Source of the DNA: Octadecabacter algicola
GTDB lineage: Bacteria; Pseudomonadota; Alphaproteobacteria; Rhodobacterales; Rhodobacteraceae
Assembly: GCF_021532625.1 (NCBI RefSeq)
Contig: NZ_JAKGAR010000001.1
Location: 1,178,001 to 1,242,000, forward strand
Direction of reading: 5' to 3'
Length of the DNA: 64,000 bases
Every line of letters starts with the position of its first letter. Within the stretch, counting starts at the first letter, position 1. A program made the position numbers and the translations under genes. The notes below the pieces were generated by a model. The model did not search any database. It was not told where the DNA came from and was given only the letters and a program-made list of their open reading frames with translations. Shown piece after piece: positions 49,014-58,260 of this stretch.

Positions 49014-50984
49014 TTACTGATCCAAGAATGACCGCAGACGGCGCGACCGGCTTGGGTGTTTCAACTTACGAAGCGCTTTCGCTTCGATCTGGCGAATACG
49101 CTCGCGGGTAACGCTAAATTGCTGACCGACTTCTTCAAGCGTATGGTCAGTGTTCATCCCAATTCCGAACCGCATCCGCAACACGCGTTCTTCGCGTGGC
49201 GTCAGGGATGCTAGTACGCGTGTCGTGGTTTCCTTCAGGTTTTCCTGAATCGCGGAATCCAACGGGAGAACGGCGTTCTTATCTTCAATGAAATCACCAA
49301 GCTGGCTGTCTTCCTCGTCACCGATTGGCGTCTCGAGGGAGATCGGCTCTTTGGCGATCTTCATGACCTTGCGTACCTTCTCAAGCGGCATCTGCAGCTT
49401 GGCGGCCAATTCTTCCGGCGTCGGTTCGCGACCAATTTCGTGCAACATCTGACGACCAGTACGGACCAGCTTGTTGATCGTTTCGATCATATGTACCGGA
49501 ATACGGATCGTGCGGGCTTGGTCAGCGATAGAACGGGTGATCGCCTGACGGATCCACCATGTCGCATAGGTCGAGAATTTGTAGCCACGGCGATATTCGA
49601 ATTTATCAACCGCTTTCATCAGGCCAATGTTACCTTCTTGAATCAAATCAAGGAATTGCAGGCCACGGTTCGTGTACTTTTTAGCGATCGAGATAACCAA
49701 ACGAAGGTTGGCTTCGACCATTTCTTTCTTGGCTTGGCGAGCTTCTTTTTCGCCCTTCTGAACCTGCTGAACAATGCGGCGGAATTCGGAAATATCGACC
49801 CCAATGTAGTTACCTACCTGTGCCATCTCTGCACGAAGGTCTTCGATTTTGCCAGTTGAGCGTTCAATCAGCATCTGCCAACCACGACCTGACTTCTGAC
49901 CCATCTCGTCCAACCACGTCGGGTCAAGCTCACGGCCTTTGTAGGCGTCGACAAATTCACGACGGTTGATACGGGCTTGGTCAGCCAGTTTCACCATATT
50001 GCTGTCGATCTGCATGATACGGCGGTTGATGCCATAAAGCTGGTCAATAAGCGCTTCGATACGGTTGTTGTGCAGGTGAAGCGAGTTCACAAGCTCAACG
50101 ATTTCAGACCGCAATTTCTGGTATTTCTTTTCTTCTTTGCCAGAAAAACTGTCGTCCTCATTCAAGGTCGCGGACATCCGCGCGTCTTGCATGTCTGACA
50201 GTTTGGCAAAATCGCGTGCGATCAATTCCAGCGTATCCAAAACCTGTGGCTTCAGTTGCGCTTCCATTGCAGCAAGAGACAGGTTTGCCGCATCTTCTTC
50301 ATCGTCGTCATCGTCTTTCGCGATCGGGTTACCGTCTGCATCGAGTTCTTGTTTTTCTTCTTTTTTGTCACCGTCACCGGAAGTTACGACTGCCGCTTCC
50401 TCGGTCTCTTCCGCCATCTGGTCACCGAACGTTGTCTCAAGATCGATAACATCGCGCAGCAAAATGTCTTCTGACAGCAATTCGTCGCGCCAGATTGTAA
50501 TCGCCTGGAATGTCAGAGGGCTTTCGCAAAGCCCAAGGATCATTGTATTGCGGCCGGCTTCAATTCGTTTGGCGATGGCGATTTCGCCTTCACGTGACAG
50601 CAGCTCAACACTGCCCATTTCACGCAGGTACATGCGAACTGGGTCGTCGGTGCGGTCAAGCTTTTCAGTCTCAGCCGCGCCAAGCGTCACTTCACGCCCG
50701 CCAGCCACAGTGGCTACTTCCTTAGACTTGCCGTCGTCATCGACTTCTTCGGACTCTTCTTCTTCGGTGACCTGAATGCCCATCTCGTTGAGCATAGACA
50801 TCACGTCTTCGATTTGATCCGAGGACACCTGATCTGGCGGCAAAACTGCGTTCAGTTGATCATAGGTGATCGTGCCACGTTCGCGGGCTTCGGCGATCAT
50901 CTTCTTGACGGCAGCTTGGCTCATATCAAGGGAGTGCGCACCGTCGGCGTCTGCGTGGCGGTCATCAGTGTCTTTGGCGGCCAT
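49014..50984 (-). CDS. rpoD: RNA polymerase primary sigma factor sigma-70
   Basis: The 656-residue protein has region 1.1 ([27 protein letters not shown]), an acidic non-conserved region ([13 protein letters not shown]) and conserved regions 1.2 to 4. Region 2 is [46 protein letters not shown]. Region 4 ends [43 protein letters not shown]. It directs housekeeping transcription. Its leader contains five GANTC sites in 68 bases. It follows dnaG on the same strand with a gap of 194 bases. Confidence 0.98.
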   Translation of the reverse strand: MAAKDTDDRHADADGAHSLDMSQAAVKKMIAEARERGTITYDQLNAVLPPDQVSSDQIEDVMSMLNEMGIQVTEEEESEEVDDDGKSKEVATVAGGREVTLGAAETEKLDRTDDPVRMYLREMGSVELLSREGEIAIAKRIEAGRNTMILGLCESPLTFQAITIWRDELLSEDILLRDVIDLETTFGDQMAEETEEAAVVTSGDGDKKEEKQELDADGNPIAKDDDDDEEDAANLSLAAMEAQLKPQVLDTLELIARDFAKLSDMQDARMSATLNEDDSFSGKEEKKYQKLRSEIVELVNSLHLHNNRIEALIDQLYGINRRIMQIDSNMVKLADQARINRREFVDAYKGRELDPTWLDEMGQKSGRGWQMLIERSTGKIEDLRAEMAQVGNYIGVDISEFRRIVQQVQKGEKEARQAKKEMVEANLRLVISIAKKYTNRGLQFLDLIQEGNIGLMKAVDKFEYRRGYKFSTYATWWIRQAITRSIADQARTIRIPVHMIETINKLVRTGRQMLHEIGREPTPEELAAKLQMPLEKVRKVMKIAKEPISLETPIGDEEDSQLGDFIEDKNAVLPLDSAIQENLKETTTRVLASLTPREERVLRMRFGIGMNTDHTLEEVGQQFSVTRERIRQIEAKALRKLKHPSRSRRLRSFLDQ

Positions 50985-51014
50985 GTGTCGTTGTTCCTTC
51001 GACTAATGTGGGGC

Positions 51015-51082
51015 GATTCGCCCGCACCTGATTCGCAGTGATTCGGTTAGCCACGAATCAATCAATCTGTAGAGTGATTCGC
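51015..51082. promoter_or_regulatory. Cluster of five GANTC (CcrM) sites upstream of rpoD
   Basis: GATTC words begin at 51015, 51030, 51040 and 51076, and GAATC at 51055, all within 68 bases. Four are extended as GATTCG and the inverted one as CGAATC. GANTC is the target of the alphaproteobacterial cell-cycle methyltransferase CcrM. About one such site per 256 bases is expected by chance. The cluster starts 31 bases before the rpoD start codon, within its leader or promoter. Confidence 0.55.
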
Positions 51083-51178
51083 AATGGCCAAACGTCTTGT
51101 TTCTTTGGGCTGTTGCCCCGCGGTAATCCTTGGCGGTTAACCCGCAGTTTCGACCAATAAGGCAGCTTGAACAACCAC

Positions 51179-53134
51179 TTAGGTGTCACGGCCTGATTTT
51201 GCAAAGTCGATTTTGTCTAAAAGTGCGTCAAAAGCACTGCGTTCTTCTTTTTTGATTCGGGCTCCGTTGCCACTGGTGTCGTATTCGGCACTGTCGTCAT
51301 TGTCTTGGCGGCCAGCGTTGTTCATGGCCGCAATGGATTGCGCCAATCGTTGCGTTAACCGCTCATCAGCCACGTCCGAGTTCATCTCTTCTATAGCGTC
51401 TTCTACTTCATGCGCATGGCCGCGCCGTGCGGTCAGTTTGGCGAGTTCTTCGGCGAGGCACATACGCGCCATGTCACCATTGTCAGGCCGACGAACCGGA
51501 GGTGTAATTGCCACGTGGGCTTGGCTGAACAGCATTTCAAGTGGCTCTTCGCCGATCTGTTCGATCAACTGATCCTGGAGGCCCTCCTCGGCCTCCATGC
51601 GCAGTAGGGCTTGGCGTAGGTGATCCGCTTCGGGCGTCGAACAGCGCATCCGTTCTAGAGCGCCATAGAAATCATTCAAAATCAACGGATTGCGGATCAA
51701 TACCGCGAGGATTACGGCCTCACGAAGGTGATCTTCGGACAGGTTATCCCCAGCAAGCATCGACGCCTTTGTGCTCGATTGCGCAGGCAGTTTTGCGCCT
51801 TTCGGCGTCCAAGTATTTCGCGGACCTCCACCGATCGCGGCAGGGCGCTTTGCCCCAAACAAGTCCCAGCGCATGTCCTTAATCGCCTGCCCATAGTGGC
51901 TGCGAATAGACGGATCTTTGATCAGCTTGATCTTCTCACGGAGCGATTTGTCCAACGCGGCTTTGCGTTCAGGACTGTCAAAATTCTTACCCTCAACTTC
52001 GCGATCCCAAAGCAGTTGCACCATCGGCAACGCGCCTTCGATCTTATCGCGCATCGCGCCTGATCCGGCTGATTTCAAAAGATCATCAGGGTCCTGTCCT
52101 TCAGGCATCATCGCAAAGCGGACCGATTGCCCCGCCTCTAACAATGGCAAAGCCAGATCAATTACCCGCATTGCAGCCCGTTGACCCGCTGTGTCCCCGT
52201 CCAGCGTGATGACGGGTTCTGGCGAAACGCGCCACATCATCTGCAGTTGGTTTTCGGTGACTGCAGTGCCCAGTGGCGCGACGGCGGCTTCAAAACCCGC
52301 CTCGCTTAGCGCGATCACGTCCATGTACCCTTCGGCAACGATCAAGGGCTGCCCTTTTCCGGCAGCCTCGCGCGCGGGTTTTAAGTTGAACAGGTTGCGT
52401 CCCTTATCAAACAGCTCCGTTTCAGGAGAATTCAGGTATTTCGCGTTGTCATTGGGGTCCATCGCACGCCCACCAAAAGCAATCGCACGACCACGCGCAT
52501 CACGGATCGGGAACATGATACGGTGGCGAAACGTATCATAAGGTTTCTTGCCCTGATTGCTTGGCTTGCCGAGCCCTGCGCCAAGGATCAAATCCTCGGT
52601 CACGCCCTTACCCGTAAGATGATCCCATAAGTTTTGCCACCCCGGAGGAGCGACGCCAATTTCCCAACGTTCAAGTGCACGATCACCCAGCCCGCGCCCA
52701 GCCAGATACGCACGCGCTTCCGCCCCTGCCCCTGTCTTTAGCTGAAGCCGATAGAACTGCACGGCCATTTCCATGACTTCGGCCAGTTGAGTACGCCGGT
52801 CGGATTTTTGCTGGGCTTGCGGATCACGCTTGGGCATCGGCATCCCAGCCTCGCCTGCCAAAATTTCAACGGCCTCCATGAACCCAACATTCTCGGTTTC
52901 GCGCACAAACGAAATCGCGTCCCCTTTGGCGTGGCACCCAAAGCAGTAGTAGTACCCTTTGCGGTCATCCACGTGGAAACTTGCAGATTTTTCCTGATGG
53001 AACGGGCACGGCGCCCAAAGATCGCCTTTGCCTTGGTTGCTCTTGCGTTGATCCCACATGACTTTACGCCCGACGACTTGCCCAATGGACAGTCGCGTGC
53101 GCAGTTCATCTAAAAATCCCGGTGGCAATGACAT
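51179..53134 (-). CDS. dnaG: DNA primase
   Basis: The 651-residue protein has the CHC2 zinc finger (Cys43, His46, Cys64, Cys67 in CPFH and CFGC), the RNA polymerase domain with the TOPRIM fold (PLIVAEGYMDVIAL, then VITLDGDTAGQRAAMRVID), and a C-terminal helicase-binding domain. It primes replication forks. It precedes rpoD in the macromolecular synthesis order (dnaG-rpoD), without rpsU here. The gene follows an EamA transporter gene by 36 bases. Confidence 0.97.
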   Translation of the reverse strand: MSLPPGFLDELRTRLSIGQVVGRKVMWDQRKSNQGKGDLWAPCPFHQEKSASFHVDDRKGYYYCFGCHAKGDAISFVRETENVGFMEAVEILAGEAGMPMPKRDPQAQQKSDRRTQLAEVMEMAVQFYRLQLKTGAGAEARAYLAGRGLGDRALERWEIGVAPPGWQNLWDHLTGKGVTEDLILGAGLGKPSNQGKKPYDTFRHRIMFPIRDARGRAIAFGGRAMDPNDNAKYLNSPETELFDKGRNLFNLKPAREAAGKGQPLIVAEGYMDVIALSEAGFEAAVAPLGTAVTENQLQMMWRVSPEPVITLDGDTAGQRAAMRVIDLALPLLEAGQSVRFAMMPEGQDPDDLLKSAGSGAMRDKIEGALPMVQLLWDREVEGKNFDSPERKAALDKSLREKIKLIKDPSIRSHYGQAIKDMRWDLFGAKRPAAIGGGPRNTWTPKGAKLPAQSSTKASMLAGDNLSEDHLREAVILAVLIRNPLILNDFYGALERMRCSTPEADHLRQALLRMEAEEGLQDQLIEQIGEEPLEMLFSQAHVAITPPVRRPDNGDMARMCLAEELAKLTARRGHAHEVEDAIEEMNSDVADERLTQRLAQSIAAMNNAGRQDNDDSAEYDTSGNGARIKKEERSAFDALLDKIDFAKSGRDT

Positions 53135-53170
53135 GACGTCTATATTGGGTCTGTTGGCGCTAGAGTCCAG

Positions 53171-54067
53171 TTACCCTTTGGTTTGATACGCAGATGGTGT
53201 GATCCGCCGCTTAGCAACAGCTTCGCGCCACGTGATGAAACTGACCGACGCCAAAATGACGCCCCCGCCCAACAAAACCCAAGCATCCACAGGTTCGTTG
53301 AACACGACCGCTCCAAGGATCACGGCCCAGACCAACTGCAAGAAGGTCACAGGCTGTGTCACCGTCAAAGGCGCTGCTGCAAAGGCCAACGTCATAGAAT
53401 AGTGACCCGCGGTGGCAAAACAGGCGACCAGAAAAAGCCAGCCTATATTGGCCATACTTACAGGTTCCCAAACCATAACAGCGAAAGGGGCCAAACCGAT
53501 CGTCACCGTTATTGAAAGCATTCCGACGACAACGGCCGCGCTGACCTCTCCGCTCAATTGTTTGGCGATCAAATACCCTGCTGCAAACATCAAAGCCGTG
53601 CCCAACATGGCGATATGACCTGAATCGATTTCCCGCAGCCCAGGGCGAAGAATAATCACGGCCCCCAAAAGGGCCACCACCACAGCGGCCAAACGGCGTG
53701 GTGGCAATGGCTCCTTCAGTAAGATGGCCGCCCCAAGTGTTATGTAGACCGGTGACAGATAGTTCATCGCGGTGACGTCTGCGATAGGAATGCGTGCCAT
53801 GGCAAAGAACCACAATATGACTGCAATGGTGTGCATCACCCCACGCGCTGCAAACAGCTTAAGCTGCCGTTTCGTAAGGCGCGCGGCCAGAATGGGCCGG
53901 ATCATCGGCACCAAAAACACCAACCCTAGCAGATAGCGCAGGAACGCCCCTTGCGCGGCAGGCACGTCTGATCCGACATGTTTCACGAGCGCAGTCACCG
54001 CTACGAAGTTCAGCCCCGTTAGGGCCATCCAGAATACACCTAAAAGGGGACGATCTTGAGTTACCAT
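53171..54067 (-). CDS. EamA/DMT family transporter
   Basis: The 298-residue membrane protein has ten helices in two EamA repeats (first VPAAQGAFLRYLLGLVFLVPM, then ADVTAMNYLSPVYITLGAAILLKEPLPPRR, and QPVTFLQLVWAVILGAVVFNEP in the second). It resembles the RhaT/YdcZ-like broad group of exporters; substrate unknown. It is transcribed leftwards between argO and dnaG, with short gaps (31 and 36 bases), so it may share transcripts with either. Confidence 0.88.
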   Translation of the reverse strand: MVTQDRPLLGVFWMALTGLNFVAVTALVKHVGSDVPAAQGAFLRYLLGLVFLVPMIRPILAARLTKRQLKLFAARGVMHTIAVILWFFAMARIPIADVTAMNYLSPVYITLGAAILLKEPLPPRRLAAVVVALLGAVIILRPGLREIDSGHIAMLGTALMFAAGYLIAKQLSGEVSAAVVVGMLSITVTIGLAPFAVMVWEPVSMANIGWLFLVACFATAGHYSMTLAFAAAPLTVTQPVTFLQLVWAVILGAVVFNEPVDAWVLLGGGVILASVSFITWREAVAKRRITPSAYQTKG

Positions 54068-54098
54068 GGGCGCACCAGACGCCCCCGCGCGCGGAAGA

Positions 54099-54704
54099 TC
54101 AAGCCCCGCGAATAAGACCGTAAGCGATGGCCCACATCACACAACCAATCAAAGCCTCAAGGATGCGCCAAGACAGCGGCTTTGCCATAATGGGGGCCAA
54201 CAATCGCGCGCCGTAACCAAGCCCGAAAAAGAAGGTAAATGAAGACGTTACCGCCCCCGCCCAGAACCCAACCTCAAAACCGGAGAACCGTGTCGCTACC
54301 GACCCGATCAGCATTACGGTGTCCAAATAAACATGTGGGTTCAGCCATGTAATCGCGAGGCAAAACATCACCGCCGCCTTAAGGCTCAGGCCCTTACCCG
54401 ATGCTGGATCCAAACCAGCGCCGCCCTTCCAAGCCCGCCAAAAACTAAACGCGCCATAAGCCAGCAAGAAGATAGCCCCAAGCCAAAGCATCACGGGCGC
54501 CAAACTAGGCATCACATTCGTAAGGGCGGCAAACCCGAACACACCGACGGTAATCAAAATAGCATCCGAAAGCGCGCAGACCAATGCAATTGGCAGCACG
54601 TATTCGCGCCTAAGCCCCTGCTTTAAAACAAAAGCATTCTGAGCCCCAATCGCCAAGATTAAGGAAAACGCAACACCAAACCCATTCAGATATGCCGATA
54701 GCAC
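54099..54704 (-). CDS. argO: LysE/ArgO family amino acid exporter
   Basis: The 201-residue protein has about six helices and the LysE landmarks GFGVAFSLILAIGAQNAFVLKQGLRRE and FCLAITWLNPHVYLDTVMLIGSVA, which are characteristic for the ArgO/LysE branch exporting basic amino acids. It acts in the inner membrane. The next gene upstream on this strand is yebC, 142 bases away. The regulator ArgP/LysG is not adjacent. Confidence 0.9.
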   Translation of the reverse strand: MLSAYLNGFGVAFSLILAIGAQNAFVLKQGLRREYVLPIALVCALSDAILITVGVFGFAALTNVMPSLAPVMLWLGAIFLLAYGAFSFWRAWKGGAGLDPASGKGLSLKAAVMFCLAITWLNPHVYLDTVMLIGSVATRFSGFEVGFWAGAVTSSFTFFFGLGYGARLLAPIMAKPLSWRILEALIGCVMWAIAYGLIRGA

Positions 54705-54846
54705 TGCGTAATCCTCTTTGTATCTTGTTCAGAATTACCGTTGCCAATGGCACCGATCAACAACACACGGCACCGCCTATCGCGATTGGCTCACGGCAAA
54801 ACAACAGCCCAATTCTCATGCAGTGGCGTGAGCCACTCCATTCAGA

Positions 54847-55602
54847 TCAACCGTCGCTTTCAGCAAACGCCTGCATCACTTCGTCAGAAGCATCCAAGTT
54901 GGTCGTAACGGACTGGATATCGTCGTCATCTTCCAGCGCCTCGACCAAACGCATGACCTTTTCCAAACCTTCCAAGTCAACTTCGGACTGGATGTTGGGT
55001 TGCCAGATGAGCTTGGTGGTTTCAGATTCACCCAGCTCGGCTTCCAATGCATTGGACACATCGTTCAAGTCCGTATCGCCACAGATGATCACGTGGCGTT
55101 CTTCGTCACTTTGCACGTCTTCCGCACCGGCTTCGATCGCAGCCATCATGACAGTGTCGTCATCACCAACGGACGCTGGATAAACCACCTGCCCTTTGCG
55201 GTCGAACATAAAGCCAACGCTGCCTGTTTCGCCCAGATTGCCGCCCGCCTTGGAAAAGGTGGATCGCACTGTAGACGCTGTGCGGTTTTTGTTGTCCGTC
55301 ATCGCTTCAACGATCACCGCAACACCTCCGGGCGCATAGCCCTCATAGCGGATTTCGTCGTAATTTTCTGCGTCCCCACCAATCGCCTTTTTGATGGCGC
55401 GATCGATGTTGTCCTTTGGCATGGAAAGGCTCTTGGCCTCTTTCACGGCCATACGCAGGCGCGGATTGTTGTCCACGTCAGGATCACCCATTTTGGCAGC
55501 AATCGTGATTTCCTTGCTCAGTTTACTGAACAATTTGCCACGGATCTTGTCCTGACGCCCTTTGCGGTGCTGAATATTTGCCCATTTTGAGTGGCCGGCC
55601 AT
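54847..55602 (-). CDS. yebC: YebC/PmpR family protein
   Basis: The 251-residue protein begins [20 protein letters not shown] and contains [22 protein letters not shown] and [17 protein letters not shown], all diagnostic for YebC. Members have been described as transcription regulators and, more recently, as factors easing translation of difficult proline-rich sequences. The usual partner ruvC is not adjacent. It is divergent from the SLC13 permease gene (147 bases apart). A short hairpin without T-run follows its stop at 54822-54837. Confidence 0.95.
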   Translation of the reverse strand: MAGHSKWANIQHRKGRQDKIRGKLFSKLSKEITIAAKMGDPDVDNNPRLRMAVKEAKSLSMPKDNIDRAIKKAIGGDAENYDEIRYEGYAPGGVAVIVEAMTDNKNRTASTVRSTFSKAGGNLGETGSVGFMFDRKGQVVYPASVGDDDTVMMAAIEAGAEDVQSDEERHVIICGDTDLNDVSNALEAELGESETTKLIWQPNIQSEVDLEGLEKVMRLVEALEDDDDIQSVTTNLDASDEVMQAFAESDG

Positions 55603-55749
55603 TGCTGCTCTCCCGTTCGATCACATCTCGTTTCGCCGCCCTCTATAGGGCACGCGGCGACCTGCCTGCAATCCCATCCGGCGTCAGACCTTCGCCTACT
55701 GGCCAATTACGGTGTTTTCGTCAGGGGGCCGGCGCGTTACACCTTTGTC

Positions 55750-57528
55750 ATGAGTACAGATCAAATCATTCTATTCACCCTCTTTGGCGCAGTATTCGGC
55801 ATGTTGCTTTGGGGACGTTTTCGTTACGATCTTGTGGCGTTCACCGCCTTGATGATTGGCGTAATCTTAGGCGCAGTCCCGACGAAGGACGCGTTTTCGG
55901 GGTTTGGCCATCCGGCAACAATCATTGTGGCCTTGGTGCTTGTTGTCTCGGCGGGGCTTGTGCGCTCTGGCGCGGTTCAACTGATCACCAGCACGCTGGT
56001 TGATTCCTCAAGGAAGCTTGGGGCTCACATCGCGATTATGGGGGCAATTGGCGGCGTTCTATCTGCGTTCATGAACAACGTTGCAGCCCTCGCCTTATTG
56101 ATGCCCGTCGATATCCAAACCGCCAAAAAGGCGGGGCGTTCGCCTGGTTTGTCCCTGATGCCGCTGAGCTTTGCGACTATTCTTGGCGGTATGGCCACGC
56201 TGATCGGCACGCCGCCTAACATTATCATCGCTTCTATCCGCGAGGAAACACTGGGCGAGCCGTTCAAGATGTTCGATTTCGCACCAGTCGGCGGCATCAC
56301 CGCAATTGTTGGCCTGCTATTTGTCGCGCTCATCGGATGGCGCTTAATTCCAACACCAGAAGGAAAATCCGCCAGCGCATCGCTCGAAAGCTATACAGAT
56401 TACCTTGCCGAATTGACCGTTCCTGAAGGCAGCAAACAAATCGGCAAACGCGTCAGCGAACTCTATGAAATCGCAGAAAAAAGCGACGTTGCGATCCTTG
56501 GCCTTATCCGAGACGGCAAACGCCGCTACGGCACCGCAAAAAACGCGACCCTTCAAAGTCACGACATTTTGGTCATGGAAGCCGCCCCCGAAGCGTTGGA
56601 TGAGTTCCGGACGGCATTGAAACTGAATTTCTCCGATACAAAACGCGAAGAAATCCTATCTGCCGCAAACGACGGGCTCGTGAAAATCGAAGTCGTCGCG
56701 ACAGAAACGTCCCGCATCACAGGCAAGACGGCCGAGTCTATCGGTTTGTCATGGCGCCAACGCACGGTCCTGATGGGACTTTCCCGCAAGGGGAAGGCTG
56801 TCAAATCCCAGATGCGCAAAACCGTAATTCAAGCTGGCGACATCTTGCTTTTGCTTGCACCGCAGGATGCCGCAAATGACGTGGTGGAATGGCTCGACTG
56901 TCTTCCGCTTGCCGATCGTGGCGTCGCTGTAACTGCAAACTCCAAGGTCTGGCTCGCCATTGGCCTGTTCGCGAGCGCAGTGGCGCTGGCCAGCTTTGGG
57001 CTGGTCTACTTGCCTATCGCTTTGGGCCTCGTGGTTGTCATCTATGTGCTGGCAAAAATCGTACCGCTGTCGGAACTATATACTCATATCGAATGGCCCG
57101 TGGTCGTCTTGCTTGGCTCGATGATTCCGCTGGGGGCTGCTTTGGAAACGTCTGGCGGCACTGAACTGATCGCTGGCGCCTTAGTGAGCCTAACCGAAGG
57201 GCTCGCACCATGGATGATCTTGACGGTTCTGATGATTGTCACGATGACCCTATCGGATGTTCTGAACAACACCGCCACAACCATCGTTGCCGCGCCTGTT
57301 GGCATACAGATGGCGCAATCCCTCGGCGTCTCGGCGGACCCGTTCCTTATGGCAGTTGCGGTTGCGGCTTCTAGCGCGTTCCTTACTCCGATTGGGCATA
57401 AGAACAATACCTTGATACTTGGTCCCGGCGGGTACTCTTTTGGAGATTACTGGCGCATCGGTCTGCCGTTGGAAATCCTTGTGGTTGCCGTTTCCATTCC
57501 CGCAATTCTTGTGTTCTGGCCGCTATGA
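55750..57528 (+). CDS. SLC13 family permease with two RCK_C domains (copy 1)
   Basis: This is a 592-residue transporter starting at ATG 55750 (MSTDQIILFTLFGAVFGML); the frame extends to 55591 but that part overlaps yebC's start and is not membrane-like. Two blocks of helices with SLC13 features (AFMNNVAALALLMPVDI and DVLNNTATTIVAAPVGIQMA, each with the asparagine-rich turn) flank two cytoplasmic RCK_C/TrkA_C domains (about residues 215-295 and 300-395). The family carries divalent anions or other solutes with Na+. It overlaps the amidotransferase gene (ATGA) and is paralogous to the gene at 58261-60042. Confidence 0.88.
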   Translation: MSTDQIILFTLFGAVFGMLLWGRFRYDLVAFTALMIGVILGAVPTKDAFSGFGHPATIIVALVLVVSAGLVRSGAVQLITSTLVDSSRKLGAHIAIMGAIGGVLSAFMNNVAALALLMPVDIQTAKKAGRSPGLSLMPLSFATILGGMATLIGTPPNIIIASIREETLGEPFKMFDFAPVGGITAIVGLLFVALIGWRLIPTPEGKSASASLESYTDYLAELTVPEGSKQIGKRVSELYEIAEKSDVAILGLIRDGKRRYGTAKNATLQSHDILVMEAAPEALDEFRTALKLNFSDTKREEILSAANDGLVKIEVVATETSRITGKTAESIGLSWRQRTVLMGLSRKGKAVKSQMRKTVIQAGDILLLLAPQDAANDVVEWLDCLPLADRGVAVTANSKVWLAIGLFASAVALASFGLVYLPIALGLVVVIYVLAKIVPLSELYTHIEWPVVVLLGSMIPLGAALETSGGTELIAGALVSLTEGLAPWMILTVLMIVTMTLSDVLNNTATTIVAAPVGIQMAQSLGVSADPFLMAVAVAASSAFLTPIGHKNNTLILGPGGYSFGDYWRIGLPLEILVVAVSIPAILVFWPL

Positions 57529-58259
57529 GTAAACGCTTCCTGATCCTGCAATTGCGTCCCGAAGCCGAAGCCTCGGATGATGAATACGCGGCCTTCTTGC
57601 GCTTTGGTGGATTGGCTGCGTCCGACACCCACCGTATTCGTCTGGAACGCGATGACTTGCCGGATCTTGATGTCACCGACTACGCTGGCGTGATTGTCGG
57701 GGGTGGCCCCGGCTGCGTGTCCGATGCGCCAGAGGACAAAACCGAACTGGACGCCCGCGCCGAGGCGGCGTGCCTTTCGCTTATGCCGCAGATCACCGAA
57801 ATGGATCACCCCTTTATGGGATGCTGTTATGGCATTGGCATCCTTGCCCATCACCTAGGTGCGGAGGTGTCTAAAGCTCAGTACGGGGAACCCGTCAGTG
57901 CAGTCACCTGCACCCAGACCGCCCAAGGAGAGGTCGATGCGATGCTGCAAGGGCTGCCGCAGCAGTTTGATGCCTTCGTGGGGCACAAAGAAGCGGTGCA
58001 GCACCTGCCCGATGGGGCGGTTCAATTGCTAAGTGGGGACACCTGCCCGTTCCAGATGATCCGTTATAAATCAAACGTCTACGCAACGCAGTTCCACCCA
58101 GAAGCAGACGGGCACGGTTTTGCGACACGTATTCGTATCTACAAAGACAAAGGGTATTTCCCCCCCGAGGATGCTGAGGCCCTGACAGAGATGGTGCATG
58201 CCGCGGATGTCACCGCCCCACCCGCGATCTTGCGAAATTTCGTCGACCGTTACCGCTAG
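57525..58259 (+). CDS. Class I glutamine amidotransferase
   Basis: This stand-alone GATase domain of 244 residues resembles the GMP-synthase-like group. The nucleophile motif, usually GxCxGxQ, is GCCYGIG with catalytic cysteine; the histidine and glutamate are in ATQFHPEAD. The N-terminal FLILQLRPEAEASDDEYAAFLRFGG is a known start of this subgroup. Substrate is unknown; relatives hydrolyse gamma-glutamyl amides. Its start overlaps the upstream permease stop by four bases, and it ends one base from the convergent second permease. Confidence 0.88.
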   Translation: MSKRFLILQLRPEAEASDDEYAAFLRFGGLAASDTHRIRLERDDLPDLDVTDYAGVIVGGGPGCVSDAPEDKTELDARAEAACLSLMPQITEMDHPFMGCCYGIGILAHHLGAEVSKAQYGEPVSAVTCTQTAQGEVDAMLQGLPQQFDAFVGHKEAVQHLPDGAVQLLSGDTCPFQMIRYKSNVYATQFHPEADGHGFATRIRIYKDKGYFPPEDAEALTEMVHAADVTAPPAILRNFVDRYR

Positions 58260-58260
58260 T

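Noticed and set aside
54822-54837. Hairpin AGTGGC-GTGA-GCCACT after yebC as an intrinsic terminator
   Set aside because: The six-pair stem is short and no T-run follows on the yebC strand, so it is only weakly supported.
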